Positions 44,477 to 52,037 of a stretch of DNA of 64,000 nucleotides are shown piece by piece. This DNA is from Chloroflexota bacterium. GTDB lineage: Bacteria > Chloroflexota > Anaerolineae > CG2-30-64-16. How positions within the stretch are numbered: position 1 is the first letter of the stretch; the number at the start of each line of letters is the position of its first letter. The notes beneath the pieces were generated by a model that made no database searches, was not told the DNA's origin, and saw nothing but the letters and a program-made list of their open reading frames with translations. The stretch lies in assembly GCA_026389845.1 (NCBI GenBank), contig JAPLHB010000110.1, positions 20,215 to 84,214 of the forward strand, written 5' to 3'. The translations under genes were made by a program, and so were the position numbers.

Positions 44477-45459
44477 CTGACCGGGCCTCCGATGACTTCT
44501 GGAGTCCACTCCACCCATTCCAGGATGCCGCTGCTCTCGATGCCACGGCGGACGGACTCGTCGTAACTCGGCGGCATCGGCTCCTGGGCTGGAAACGAGG
44601 GACCTGAATCCAGCCCCAGCAGCCTCAGCCGCTGACGCGCCGTTGGCCCTTCCCCCATGCCAATCCAGCTCTGCTGCTCGGGATTCACGACCGCCAGCGA
44701 GGGATCGAATCGCAGCTTGAGGTAGAGGGTGTCGTACTCGTCGTATTTACCGGCTTTAAGCAACTCCCAGAACTTGAGGGACAGATTGGGTGCCGCATTG
44801 GCGTACCAGTCAATGAACCCGCGCGCGCCCAGGCGCATGCCCAGGCTCATGATGATCATGTTGTCAATGAAGTTCAACCGGTCTCGGAACAGCCGCAGCA
44901 TGCGCAAGTAGTGCCAGATGCTGTTGCACGACCACTTGACGCCCACCACGTTCTCCAAATGGGTGAACTGCTCCAGGATGTTGGCTGTGAGCTCAAAGCC
45001 GGGTGCTGGCATGGCCCATGGGATGTTGTAGGCCACGAGACCGATGTCGGCTGCGTCGTTGACGTAGCGGAAGTGGTTCAACACGTCCTGCTCGGAGGGG
45101 GCCATGTAATGCGGCAGGGCCAGTTGGACGAAGTCAATGCCGGCTTTTGCCGCATAGCTGGCCTTGCGGGCCGCCTCTCGGGCGCTCAGCTCGAAGATGC
45201 CGACCATGGTCGGCACTCGACCCGCGGCTGCATCTGCCAGCACGTCCACGATGCTGCAGAACTCGTCATGGCTCAGGAAGTATCCCTCGCCCAGGCCTGC
45301 TGACCCCATGAGCACAGCCGAGCCGGTCCGCAGGCCTTTTTCAACCAGCCAGCGGACGTGCTTGCGGAGCGGCTCCAGCAGGACGTGATGGTCGGCATCG
45401 GTGAAGGTGGGCAAGGAGACGACCACACCGACCAGTTTTTCTTTGCGCGAGAAGTTCAT
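44473..45459 (-). CDS. DapA/N-acetylneuraminate-lyase-family aldolase 1
   Basis: A 328-residue class I aldolase-type barrel. The substrate loop GSAGLGEGY (residues about 52-60), Tyr144 (LVAYNIPW) and the Schiff-base Lys175 (NVVGVKWSC) are intact, so it should act on pyruvate-containing keto acids. The usual carboxylate-binding TT of DapA is not evident, which argues for a catabolic lyase such as a KDG aldolase. It is followed by the enolase-superfamily gene (4-base overlap) and preceded by the NagB-like gene (11 bases), so dehydratase and lyase are made together. Confidence 0.87.
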   Translation of the reverse strand: MNFSRKEKLVGVVVSLPTFTDADHHVLLEPLRKHVRWLVEKGLRTGSAVLMGSAGLGEGYFLSHDEFCSIVDVLADAAAGRVPTMVGIFELSAREAARKASYAAKAGIDFVQLALPHYMAPSEQDVLNHFRYVNDAADIGLVAYNIPWAMPAPGFELTANILEQFTHLENVVGVKWSCNSIWHYLRMLRLFRDRLNFIDNMIIMSLGMRLGARGFIDWYANAAPNLSLKFWELLKAGKYDEYDTLYLKLRFDPSLAVVNPEQQSWIGMGEGPTARQRLRLLGLDSGPSFPAQEPMPPSYDESVRRGIESSGILEWVEWTPEVIGGPVR

Positions 45460-45470
45460 ACCTCACATCC

Positions 45471-46421
45471 TCAAGCATACCAGCTAAAGTCCAGGACGGA
45501 TTCAGGCACGATGTCCGCTGCGCCCGATTCGGTGATGTACAACTCGCTGGGCCGCGTTTGCAGAATCGAAGCCGGCACCAGGTGCGTCACTGGGCCGTGC
45601 GCGGCCAGCCGGATGATGAACCGCTGCCACGAGATTTGCGAGTGGCCGAGCATGAACCCGTTCCACGAGCTGCGCAACCTGGCCCCGATCACCTCGGCCG
45701 GGCCGATGGTCGCGGCCTTCGGCGGGATGAAAGACCAGTCGCCGCTCTTGCCGAACTCGTTCCCCAGGGTGCCTTGCAGGATGGTGGTCGGCGTCAGCTC
45801 CACGATGCGCGGCCCCATCTGCTTCCACTCTTCGAAGCTATCGGTCTTGAACGCCTCCGCGCCCGGCTCGATGTAGGCCAGGTGCCCGCACCAGCCGATG
45901 CCGCCGTAGCAGACGTCCGCGCCGCCCAGGTCGGCGATCATCTTGCCGTAATCCTTGATGTTCGCGTTCGTCGGCCCTTGAAGCTGATGTTCCGGCGGCC
46001 GTAGCTCCGGGTCGAGCTTGGCGTAGAAGTTTTGCTTCATGTTGAACAGGAAGGCGTTCGGCCAGGTTTCCGGGGCGATATTACCGTCCTGATCCGCGTA
46101 CTCGTCCATGTCGAAGGTGTAGAGGTGGCGGCAACTCACCCGGAACTGGTTGCACAAGAAGGCCACCCACGAGTAGAGCGGCTCGGGCTGGGGCAGGATC
46201 AGCACCAGCCTGCGGCCTTCATCGGCCGACTGCTTGATGCGGCGGAAAATGTCCATCACCAGGCGGAACGGAAACTCGTGGTCTTTGACCAGGCGAATCT
46301 TGAAATCGGGATTGGCGTGCTTGGTGATGTCCTCTTTTTTGATCGCCCGCACTCGTTCACAGGCCGCCTGATCCTGGAATGGATGCCACCTGGGCATGCG
46401 ATACTTGAATCCTTCTAGCAT
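45471..46421 (-). CDS. NagB-like glucosamine-6-phosphate-isomerase-family protein 1 (Asp-to-Cys)
   Basis: A 316-residue cytoplasmic protein. AAGGAGG precedes the ATG. Compared with E. coli NagB (FNMDEY, GGVGNDGHIAFNEP), it has FDMDEY with Asp106 kept and GGIGWCGHLAYIEP. His180 and Glu185 are kept, but the Asp of the catalytic triad (NagB Asp141) is Cys178. A NagB-type ring-opening reaction is therefore uncertain; isomerisation or another amine reaction is possible. It is near-duplicated at 62883-63830. It heads a six-gene operon with a lyase, dehydratase and three dehydrogenases, directly downstream of a DeoR regulator. Confidence 0.85.
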   Translation of the reverse strand: MLEGFKYRMPRWHPFQDQAACERVRAIKKEDITKHANPDFKIRLVKDHEFPFRLVMDIFRRIKQSADEGRRLVLILPQPEPLYSWVAFLCNQFRVSCRHLYTFDMDEYADQDGNIAPETWPNAFLFNMKQNFYAKLDPELRPPEHQLQGPTNANIKDYGKMIADLGGADVCYGGIGWCGHLAYIEPGAEAFKTDSFEEWKQMGPRIVELTPTTILQGTLGNEFGKSGDWSFIPPKAATIGPAEVIGARLRSSWNGFMLGHSQISWQRFIIRLAAHGPVTHLVPASILQTRPSELYITESGAADIVPESVLDFSWYA

Positions 46422-46473
46422 TTTATTGCCTCCTTGGTTGTGTTGGTAACTGGGATGAGGGCATGGCTGCCCT

Positions 46474-46565
46474 GGATTTTCTCAATCTGTAGGGGCGTAC
46501 CCCTGCGGTCGCCCTGGCGGGCAGGCGCAAGGCCGTGGCCCTACCCCGGATGATCGAGAGGATAC
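46474..46565. repeat. MITE-like palindrome (33296 family)
   Basis: Ends ATTTTCTCAAT and ATCGAGAGGAT; the centre is GGGGCGTACCCCTGCGG, CGCCCTGGCGGGCAGGCGC, CCCTACCCCGG. No clear target-site duplication. It starts eight bases after the DeoR stop on the minus strand and so lies between regulator and operon. Confidence 0.8.
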
Positions 46566-46573
46566 TAGCGTTC

Positions 46574-47359
46574 CTAGGCCAGGATTACCTGGATGCCCAT
46601 CCGGCTTAATTGCCCCAGAAAGTCTTCCGGGGCGCCCCGGTCGGTAACGAGTACGTGGATCTCGTTGAGCGGGATGATGGTCGTAAGGCCCGCGCAACCG
46701 ATCTTGCTGGAATCGGTTACGACGATGATCTGGGCCGCCGCCTTGACCATCGCGCGATCCACTTCGGCCTCCAGCACATTGGCGGTCGTCAAGCCGTGGT
46801 CGAGGGTCAAGCCATCGGTTCCGAGAAACATCTTGTCCGCATGAAGGCCGCGCAGACTCTCAATAGTCTGCGGACCTGCAACGACGCGGTGTTCGGGGAG
46901 GTAGATACCGCCCAGCACAAGCAGGTGCAGACCCTGACGATGACCAAGTTCCTGGACAATCGGAAAGGAGCAAGTAATCGCAGTCAGGTTGCCTGTGCCG
47001 GCCAGGTCATTGCTAAGGGAGCGAGCGATCTCCAGCACCGTAGTGCCGGAGTCAAAGAGCACACGGTCGCCAGGACGGATGAGCGCCGCGGCAGCACGCC
47101 CGATACGACGCTTCTCCTCCAGGTGCGGGGTAGGATCAGAGGCCAACTCACCGGGGCCGTTGCCGATAGCAATCGCCACAGCGCCGCCATGCACCCTTCG
47201 GAGCAGACCCTGGCGCTCCAAACGCTCCAGGTCTCGGCGGATGGAGACCTCGGACACGCCGAAGTGCTGGCTAAGCTCGCTGACGCGCACAACATGCTCG
47301 CGCGCAAGTTGTTGCGCGATGACTTCGCGCCGTTGAGCAGCCCCGGAGGGAACAGTCAT
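46574..47359 (-). CDS. DeoR-family transcriptional regulator
   Basis: A 261-residue regulator. The N-terminal winged helix-turn-helix is VRVSELSQHFGVSEVSIRRDLERLERQGLLRRVHGGAV (about residues 24-61, in pieces VSELSQHFGVSEVSIRRD and RQGLLRRVHGGAV). The C-terminal sugar-phosphate sensor has DRVLFDSGTTVLEIARSL, LGTDGLTLDHGLTT and VVTDSSKIG. DeoR proteins repress sugar-catabolism operons and release on binding a phosphorylated intermediate. It directly precedes the NagB-like operon on the same strand and is the only regulator in the island. GAGGAGCGTG lies before the ATG. Confidence 0.92.
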   Translation of the reverse strand: MTVPSGAAQRREVIAQQLAREHVVRVSELSQHFGVSEVSIRRDLERLERQGLLRRVHGGAVAIAIGNGPGELASDPTPHLEEKRRIGRAAAALIRPGDRVLFDSGTTVLEIARSLSNDLAGTGNLTAITCSFPIVQELGHRQGLHLLVLGGIYLPEHRVVAGPQTIESLRGLHADKMFLGTDGLTLDHGLTTANVLEAEVDRAMVKAAAQIIVVTDSSKIGCAGLTTIIPLNEIHVLVTDRGAPEDFLGQLSRMGIQVILA

Positions 47360-47378
47360 GGCACACGCTCCTCAACAT

Positions 47379-47555
47379 ACAGGAGTTACGCAGTGGGTCG
47401 CTGAGCATCCTGAGCGGAGGGCCAGCGGGGTTGGCTGGCCCGTAGTCGAAGGATGCGGCCTGCGAATGGCGCTCCGGCGTGCTTCGACTGCGTCCGGCAC
47501 ACCCCACCGGACTCCGCTCAGCATGCCTCCGCTTGGATAACTGCTTAACTCCTGT
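47379..47555. repeat. MITE-like element with ACAGGAGTTAMGCAGT ends
   Basis: A 16-base inverted repeat, ACAGGAGTTACGCAGT (47379-47394) and ACTGCTTAACTCCTGT (47540-47555), with one mismatch. The core holds CATCCTGAGCGGAG, GTAGTCGAAGGATGC and CTTCGACTGCGTC. It is 19 bases upstream of the DeoR ATG, where its promoter should be. No gene in it. Confidence 0.82.
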
Positions 47556-47585
47556 CAACTTAGGGCTTGTCAAAGAATGACTGCT

Positions 47586-48338
47586 TCAGTCGAGCCGCAG
47601 CAAGCGGCGCGCATTATCGCCCAGGATTTGACGCTTGGCCGCGTCTGAAAGCTGGGCCGTGATGATCTTCCCCAGTTGTGGCCGCGGGTCCATCAGCGGC
47701 TGATCGGAGCCATAGAGAACGCGGTCCGCGCCCGCCTCGTTGACCAGTTGTTCGATCACGCCCGGGGTGCGAAAGGTAGAGCAGGTTTCCAGGTAGACGT
47801 TGGGATTGGCCTGCGCCGCGGCAATCGCCTGGCCGCGCTCCACCGGCGTGTTGCCGGAATGACCCATCACGAAGTTGGCGCGTGGGTAACGGGGCGCAAT
47901 CTCGCCTATTGACTTGGGCAACGACTGGGGTTCAGAACCGGTGTGCACGATGATGGTCAGGCCGCGCGCGTTGGCAAAGCGATAGATCGGCTCCCACGGG
48001 GGCTCGTTCAGCGGCCAGGGTGTATAGGGCGAATAGAGCTTGATCGCAGCAAAGCCCAGGCTGTCCATCGCCCGGCTCAATTCGGGCAGCATACGCTCCG
48101 GCATCAGGGGCGAGACGTATGCAAAGCCGATGAAGCGCTCCGGGTGTTGCGCCACGAAGGCCGCGGTTAGGTCATTGCCGGTTGTCCCGTCGGGGTGGAA
48201 GACGTTGAAGACGCAGGCCCGATCAATGCCGGCCGCGTCCATGGCGTGCAACATGCGCGCCGGCTCGTCGAGCATGCCATAGCGATCCCAGCGGCCGACA
48301 TGACCGTGAAAGTCAATGACTTGAGCACCAGCGATCAT
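47586..48338 (-). CDS. Amidohydrolase family 2 protein, intact partner
   Basis: A 250-residue barrel protein with a full metal site: H11-G-H13 (VIDFHGHVGRW), His of IIVHTGSEP, His of FVMGHSGNTP and Asp of VLYGSDQPL. Its ATG overlaps the stop of the preceding amidohydrolase as ATGA, so the two are translationally coupled. The upstream partner has lost its metal ligands; the same combination is fused in one gene at 58867-60393, where this protein matches the C-terminal half (DNARRLLRL/ENARRIFDL endings). Probably the catalytic subunit of a two-part enzyme. Confidence 0.87.
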   Translation of the reverse strand: MIAGAQVIDFHGHVGRWDRYGMLDEPARMLHAMDAAGIDRACVFNVFHPDGTTGNDLTAAFVAQHPERFIGFAYVSPLMPERMLPELSRAMDSLGFAAIKLYSPYTPWPLNEPPWEPIYRFANARGLTIIVHTGSEPQSLPKSIGEIAPRYPRANFVMGHSGNTPVERGQAIAAAQANPNVYLETCSTFRTPGVIEQLVNEAGADRVLYGSDQPLMDPRPQLGKIITAQLSDAAKRQILGDNARRLLRLD

Positions 48339-49165
48339 GACGCCACCCTCCCTTCGATCCTTCGACTTTGCTCAGGACAGGCTTCGCTCAGAGCTTGCCC
48401 TGAACGCGGTGAAGGGACAAGCCCCAAAATCCGCGCCAGATTACCCGCACAGACCAACGCCAACTCCTCTTCGCTCAGATCCGTGTGGTGCAGATAGAAC
48501 AACATCGGCCCCATGGCGTACTGCGAATACCATGAGCCATAGACCAGCCGGCGGGCGCCAAATTCGTCACGCAACGCCTCGATCTCGCCGATAGGCTCAT
48601 AGCGGCTCAATTCCAGATGGGCGTTGGGCAAGTGGGTCAACAGCGGGCGCACCTGGAGATGATGCGTATAATGTGCGCCGACCAGCACGGTCACCAAATC
48701 GGGATGACCCTGCAAGGTCGTCACCAGTTCGTCGGCGTCCGTGCCGGGCAACGGAATCCAGACCGGAATCTGCTCGGCGTTGAGCCAGGCCAGCAGTGGG
48801 TCGTAGGCCCAGGGGCGGAAGGGCAAACCCGCCACACGCGTATCGTGCAGCCGCACAGATGAGACGCGCCCCCGCCCATGCAATGCTTGCACCTGCGCCA
48901 GCGAGGCCGCAGTGGGCAGCACCGACCATTGCGGAACCAGGCGGTCATCGGCGTCGAGCCAGGGTTCCAACAGCAGGTTCCCTTCGACCGGGCTGAGCTC
49001 TTCGGTGAGAGCGTGATAGATGATCGCCTGTTCGACCCCGTGCCGGTCCATCTCGGCCAGCAGCGAGGCCCGATCGCGGCATGGCGCGGGTTGACCGGAA
49101 AGATCGCCGACGCGAACGTTGGCGTCGAAGACGCGGACGCGCGGTCGGAAGGTGAGGGAACTCAT
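48335..49165 (-). CDS. Amidohydrolase-fold protein lacking metal ligands (pseudoenzyme partner)
   Basis: A 276-residue barrel protein. Where family members have HxH it has FDANVRVGD (N16-V-R18), and the GSD aspartate motif is VYGSWYS, so two of the metal-binding elements are gone. It aligns with the N-terminal half of the 58867-60393 protein: GARRLVYGS versus GAHRLLFGS, and the AHYTHH/TYYNN region. ATGA overlaps couple it to the lyase gene upstream and to the intact amidohydrolase downstream. The C-terminal tail after ILGLVPS (RSGQALSEACPEQSRRIEG) is read through an inserted interspersed repeat at about 48352-48420. Likely a structural or regulatory subunit. Confidence 0.82.
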   Translation of the reverse strand: MSSLTFRPRVRVFDANVRVGDLSGQPAPCRDRASLLAEMDRHGVEQAIIYHALTEELSPVEGNLLLEPWLDADDRLVPQWSVLPTAASLAQVQALHGRGRVSSVRLHDTRVAGLPFRPWAYDPLLAWLNAEQIPVWIPLPGTDADELVTTLQGHPDLVTVLVGAHYTHHLQVRPLLTHLPNAHLELSRYEPIGEIEALRDEFGARRLVYGSWYSQYAMGPMLFYLHHTDLSEEELALVCAGNLARILGLVPSPRSGQALSEACPEQSRRIEGRVAS

Positions 49166-50100
49166 AGCATGCCCTGCTTTTCCGGGCGTCGCAGCCACTC
49201 GGGGAAACGTTCATGCAAGATGCGCTTGCAGCTCTGATACTGCTCTTCACTGAAACACTGATAGGGGGAAAGCAGGCGCAACGGCATCTCGTCAAACCCA
49301 CTCAGCCGAACCAGCATCTTATCATACGCGCCATCAATCCGTTCTTCCGCCAAGACCGGACCAAACACGCCATACATCATGTCATGAAACTCTTTCTGCA
49401 GCTTGAACAGCTCGACCAGTTGGCCGTTGCGTCCGGCCTCGAACAACGCCTTGGTTTTGTGGGGAGACATCCCTGCGAAGGAGGCAAGCAGCGAACACTC
49501 GCCGTACATGCAACCGTGGGGGAAGTTCGTCTCCCCGAAGAAGTGTTGCAACTCCGCTGCTTGGGTCATCAGACTGGCGGCTCGCTCCAGACCGCCCCCT
49601 GTATTCTTGGTGGCGACCAGGTTGGGCACCGCGTCAATCAGCCGGCGATAGTCTGGGCCCATCAACACGCGCTTGGTGCGCGGCAGGTTGTAGTGGAGGA
49701 ACTGCGAATCGGGGAATGCGCCGCAGACATCGCTGAAGAAGGTCATCACTTCTCGATCGTTGAGTGCGCCCCAGGAGGGCATGGAGATCTGAAACGCGCG
49801 AAAGCCCACCTTGTGCGCAAACGCGATCCGCTCGACGATGTTGGCGGTCGAGAGGCCGATCGCGCTGACCATGGAATGTACGTTCTCGCCTCGTGTCTCC
49901 TCGTAGAAGACCTGGACGATCCGTTGAAAGCGCGCCGTATCCACTGCGTAGCCTTCACCCGCCGTGCCAAATATGTAGATATGGTTGTAGAGATCGCGCA
50001 TACCGCGTACCTCGCGGCGGAACACCTCCTCCAACAACTGCTCGTTTTCATCCCACGGAATCTCGCAAGAAACCAGAATTGCCTGTGGATATCGAGCCAT
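49162..50100 (-). CDS. DapA/NAL-family aldolase 2
   Basis: A 312-residue class I aldolase-type barrel. GTAGEGYAV (residues 45-53) is the pyruvate-carboxylate loop, Tyr137 sits in FLHYNLPR and the Schiff-base Lys is K165 in NLVATKNTG. AGAGGAC precedes the ATG at 50100; longer upstream frame is promoter DNA. It is only distantly related to the 44473-45459 copy. It is the first gene behind promoter A and is followed by the two coupled amidohydrolase genes, which suggests that a lactone or amide is opened and the product split by the lyase, or the reverse. Confidence 0.87.
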   Translation of the reverse strand: MARYPQAILVSCEIPWDENEQLLEEVFRREVRGMRDLYNHIYIFGTAGEGYAVDTARFQRIVQVFYEETRGENVHSMVSAIGLSTANIVERIAFAHKVGFRAFQISMPSWGALNDREVMTFFSDVCGAFPDSQFLHYNLPRTKRVLMGPDYRRLIDAVPNLVATKNTGGGLERAASLMTQAAELQHFFGETNFPHGCMYGECSLLASFAGMSPHKTKALFEAGRNGQLVELFKLQKEFHDMMYGVFGPVLAEERIDGAYDKMLVRLSGFDEMPLRLLSPYQCFSEEQYQSCKRILHERFPEWLRRPEKQGML

Positions 50101-50135
50101 CGTGTCCTCTTTTGTGAATGGGATGGATGAACTAC

Positions 50136-50223
50136 CGCCAATGTAGCATGAGTTTCGACTCTTGTCAATAAGATGTTTGCAACACGCACATCCTGTAGTC
50201 AAAGTGATCACTATCGAAACATC
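50136..50223 (-). promoter_or_regulatory. Promoter/operator block A
   Basis: On the minus strand TTGACA (50163-50168), 17-base spacer, TACATT (50140-50145). Two inverted copies of GTTTCGA (50152-50158 and, as TCGAAAC, 50214-50220) lie 62 bases apart centre to centre, close to six helical turns; one overlaps the spacer of the promoter. The same block is present as block B at 58769-58858, with 34 of the first 35 bases identical. The distal operator copy overlaps the end of the BNR gene (stop at 50211). It drives the lyase/amidohydrolase genes. Confidence 0.8.
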
Positions 50224-51311
50224 AATCTCGCGCAGCGAATCCCCTGCCCCGCCGGCTGGACGCACCAGAGGACCACGAGCAATGTCTTGTCGGGCAACAA
50301 CGCCACGGATGGCTCGCCGAACGAGAAGTCCGTCCATGCGCTGTGTTCGCCCGAGCTTCCACTCTGTGTCCGCGTCTGGGCGCGCCAGACGATCTCGTTC
50401 GACTCGACCCCGAAGTCGTTCTCCGTGGGCTTCACCACCGCCATCCACACGCCTGGCTCGCCGTGCTTGCGCTGGTTATAGATAAACAGCGCGCGGCCGT
50501 CGGGCAACGCGGCGAGAGCGGTTGACTGGCCCATGATTCCCGTCGAACGAGTCGGTCGCCACGTGTCGCCGCGGTCCAGCGAAATGGCGTAGGCGTTCGG
50601 GTGGTCGGACTTGTCCTGCTGGTTGAGATGCCACGACGTGCCGAGCAAGCAACCATCAGCGAGTTCGATCACCCACGCTTCGGCGCCGGTCGAGTGTTCG
50701 CTCTCGAATCGGATCATCGCGTTGTGCCGCCAGGTCTTGCCCTGGTCATCGCTGCGCAGGGCGACGATCTGGTTGCGATCAACAACGAGTTGGGGATCGA
50801 ACGTGTTGTACGGCGCGTAGCAGCAGATCATGCGGCCTGAGCGCATGACCGTCAGCGCGCCGGGGGCCTCGGCCGCGCCGGGGATCGGCATGGGGATGAC
50901 CTGCGGTTCGGCCCACGTCCTGCCGCTGTCCGACTTGGACCAGATCAACTTGTTCGGTTTCATCCCTTGCGTCGCGTCGGACCAGAACGTCTCGCCCGGC
51001 GTCTCGATGGGAAACTGAATTCCATAATAGAACAGATCGCCATTCGGCGCCCGGCTCACCGAGCCGAAGATCGAGTACCGGGCCTGGAGGTGTGGCCATA
51101 ACAACTGCCCCTCCGACCAGGTCCGGCCGCCATCCTGCGAGCGCGCCAGCATCGGCTTGAAATCGTTGATGCCGAGCTGCGACTGCACCATGAAGGAGCA
51201 AACGACGTCGCCCTCGTTCGTGACCGCGCATCGCGGGCCGGCCGCGATGGCGGTGGGCGTGTTGGGTTGACGTTGGGTGATCCAACCTTCGGAAATCGTT
51301 TCGAGTGTCAT
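50211..51311 (-). CDS. BNR/Asp-box sialidase-like protein 3 (no signal peptide)
   Basis: A 366-residue beta-propeller. Asp-boxes read SQDGGRTW, SDSGRTW, SDDQGKTW and SLDRGDTW. Unlike proteins 1 and 2, it shows little direct similarity to them outside the boxes. GGAGGAAAACC precedes the ATG; no export signal. Its stop and last residues (RLMFR) lie inside regulatory block A. Neighbours: a hypothetical beta-sandwich protein upstream (12 bases) and a PIG-L-like protein beyond. A sialidase activity cannot be claimed from the boxes alone. Confidence 0.8.
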   Translation of the reverse strand: MTLETISEGWITQRQPNTPTAIAAGPRCAVTNEGDVVCSFMVQSQLGINDFKPMLARSQDGGRTWSEGQLLWPHLQARYSIFGSVSRAPNGDLFYYGIQFPIETPGETFWSDATQGMKPNKLIWSKSDSGRTWAEPQVIPMPIPGAAEAPGALTVMRSGRMICCYAPYNTFDPQLVVDRNQIVALRSDDQGKTWRHNAMIRFESEHSTGAEAWVIELADGCLLGTSWHLNQQDKSDHPNAYAISLDRGDTWRPTRSTGIMGQSTALAALPDGRALFIYNQRKHGEPGVWMAVVKPTENDFGVESNEIVWRAQTRTQSGSSGEHSAWTDFSFGEPSVALLPDKTLLVVLWCVQPAGQGIRCARLMFR

Positions 51312-51323
51312 GGTTTTCCTCCG

Positions 51324-52028
51324 TCAATCATCACCGCTTCGCGCAAATTCAATCCGCACTTCGTCCAGCCACACATACCCTTCGGGCAAGCGCGAGCGCC
51401 AGACCGGATAGTCCTTCTCCGGGCGCAGGCGATGCGGATCGCCCTCAAGCAGGCCCATCGGCGCGATGTCGAGCGGATGCAGCACCAGCAGGATGTCGGT
51501 GTTCACGTCGCGCAGCACCGCCGGCAGCGGGATTTCGCCGTAGAAGTCCGTCCGGTCGTGCCGTGAGCCCAGGCAGGTCCACTGTGTCGAATCGGGAACG
51601 GCGGTGACAGTCTGCTCGCTCCAGTCGGGCGTAACGTGGAAGGGCTGGCCGGTCAGCAACCAGCCGGAACAAAGCCCGCCCTGCACCGCCTGGCAAAGCA
51701 GCAGGAGCCGCGCGCCCCTTGCCTCCACCTCGCCCCTCAGGCGCAGCGTGATGCGGGCATGGGTGAAGTCGGTGGGATAGCCACCCCGGGCGAAACGGTT
51801 CTCCCCTTCCACCTCGCGCTGGTGCTCGCCGGGCCGGCCGCGGGTATTCAGCATGTACAGCAGGTGCAGATACCCCGCGCCGGGCGGAGCGTGGTTGTAG
51901 TCAATCCACCACGGGCTGCGGCTGATCGCGCAGCCATCCCGGATCTCCAGCGGTTTGGGGCCGGCCGCATTGCTGATCCAGCCATACCACCCCCCCGGTC
52001 CGTCGTCGAAGGTTTCAACGTATCTCAT
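51324..52028 (-). CDS. Conserved-looking hypothetical, probable beta-sandwich protein
   Basis: A 234-residue protein I cannot assign. The front reads YVETFDDGPGGWYGW and SRSPWWIDYNHAPPGAGYLHLLY; the end reads GYVWLDEVRIEFARSG. Aromatic-rich beta strands and the closing LDEVRIEF strand resemble carbohydrate-binding jelly rolls. There is no signal peptide or membrane segment and no convincing ribosome site for the ATG at 52028. It lies between the PIG-L-like gene and the BNR gene (gaps of 9 and 12 bases), so it is part of the operon and may bind the same glycan-like substrate. Function unknown. Confidence 0.7.
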   Translation of the reverse strand: MRYVETFDDGPGGWYGWISNAAGPKPLEIRDGCAISRSPWWIDYNHAPPGAGYLHLLYMLNTRGRPGEHQREVEGENRFARGGYPTDFTHARITLRLRGEVEARGARLLLLCQAVQGGLCSGWLLTGQPFHVTPDWSEQTVTAVPDSTQWTCLGSRHDRTDFYGEIPLPAVLRDVNTDILLVLHPLDIAPMGLLEGDPHRLRPEKDYPVWRSRLPEGYVWLDEVRIEFARSGDD

Positions 52029-52037
52029 GGCAGGAAT

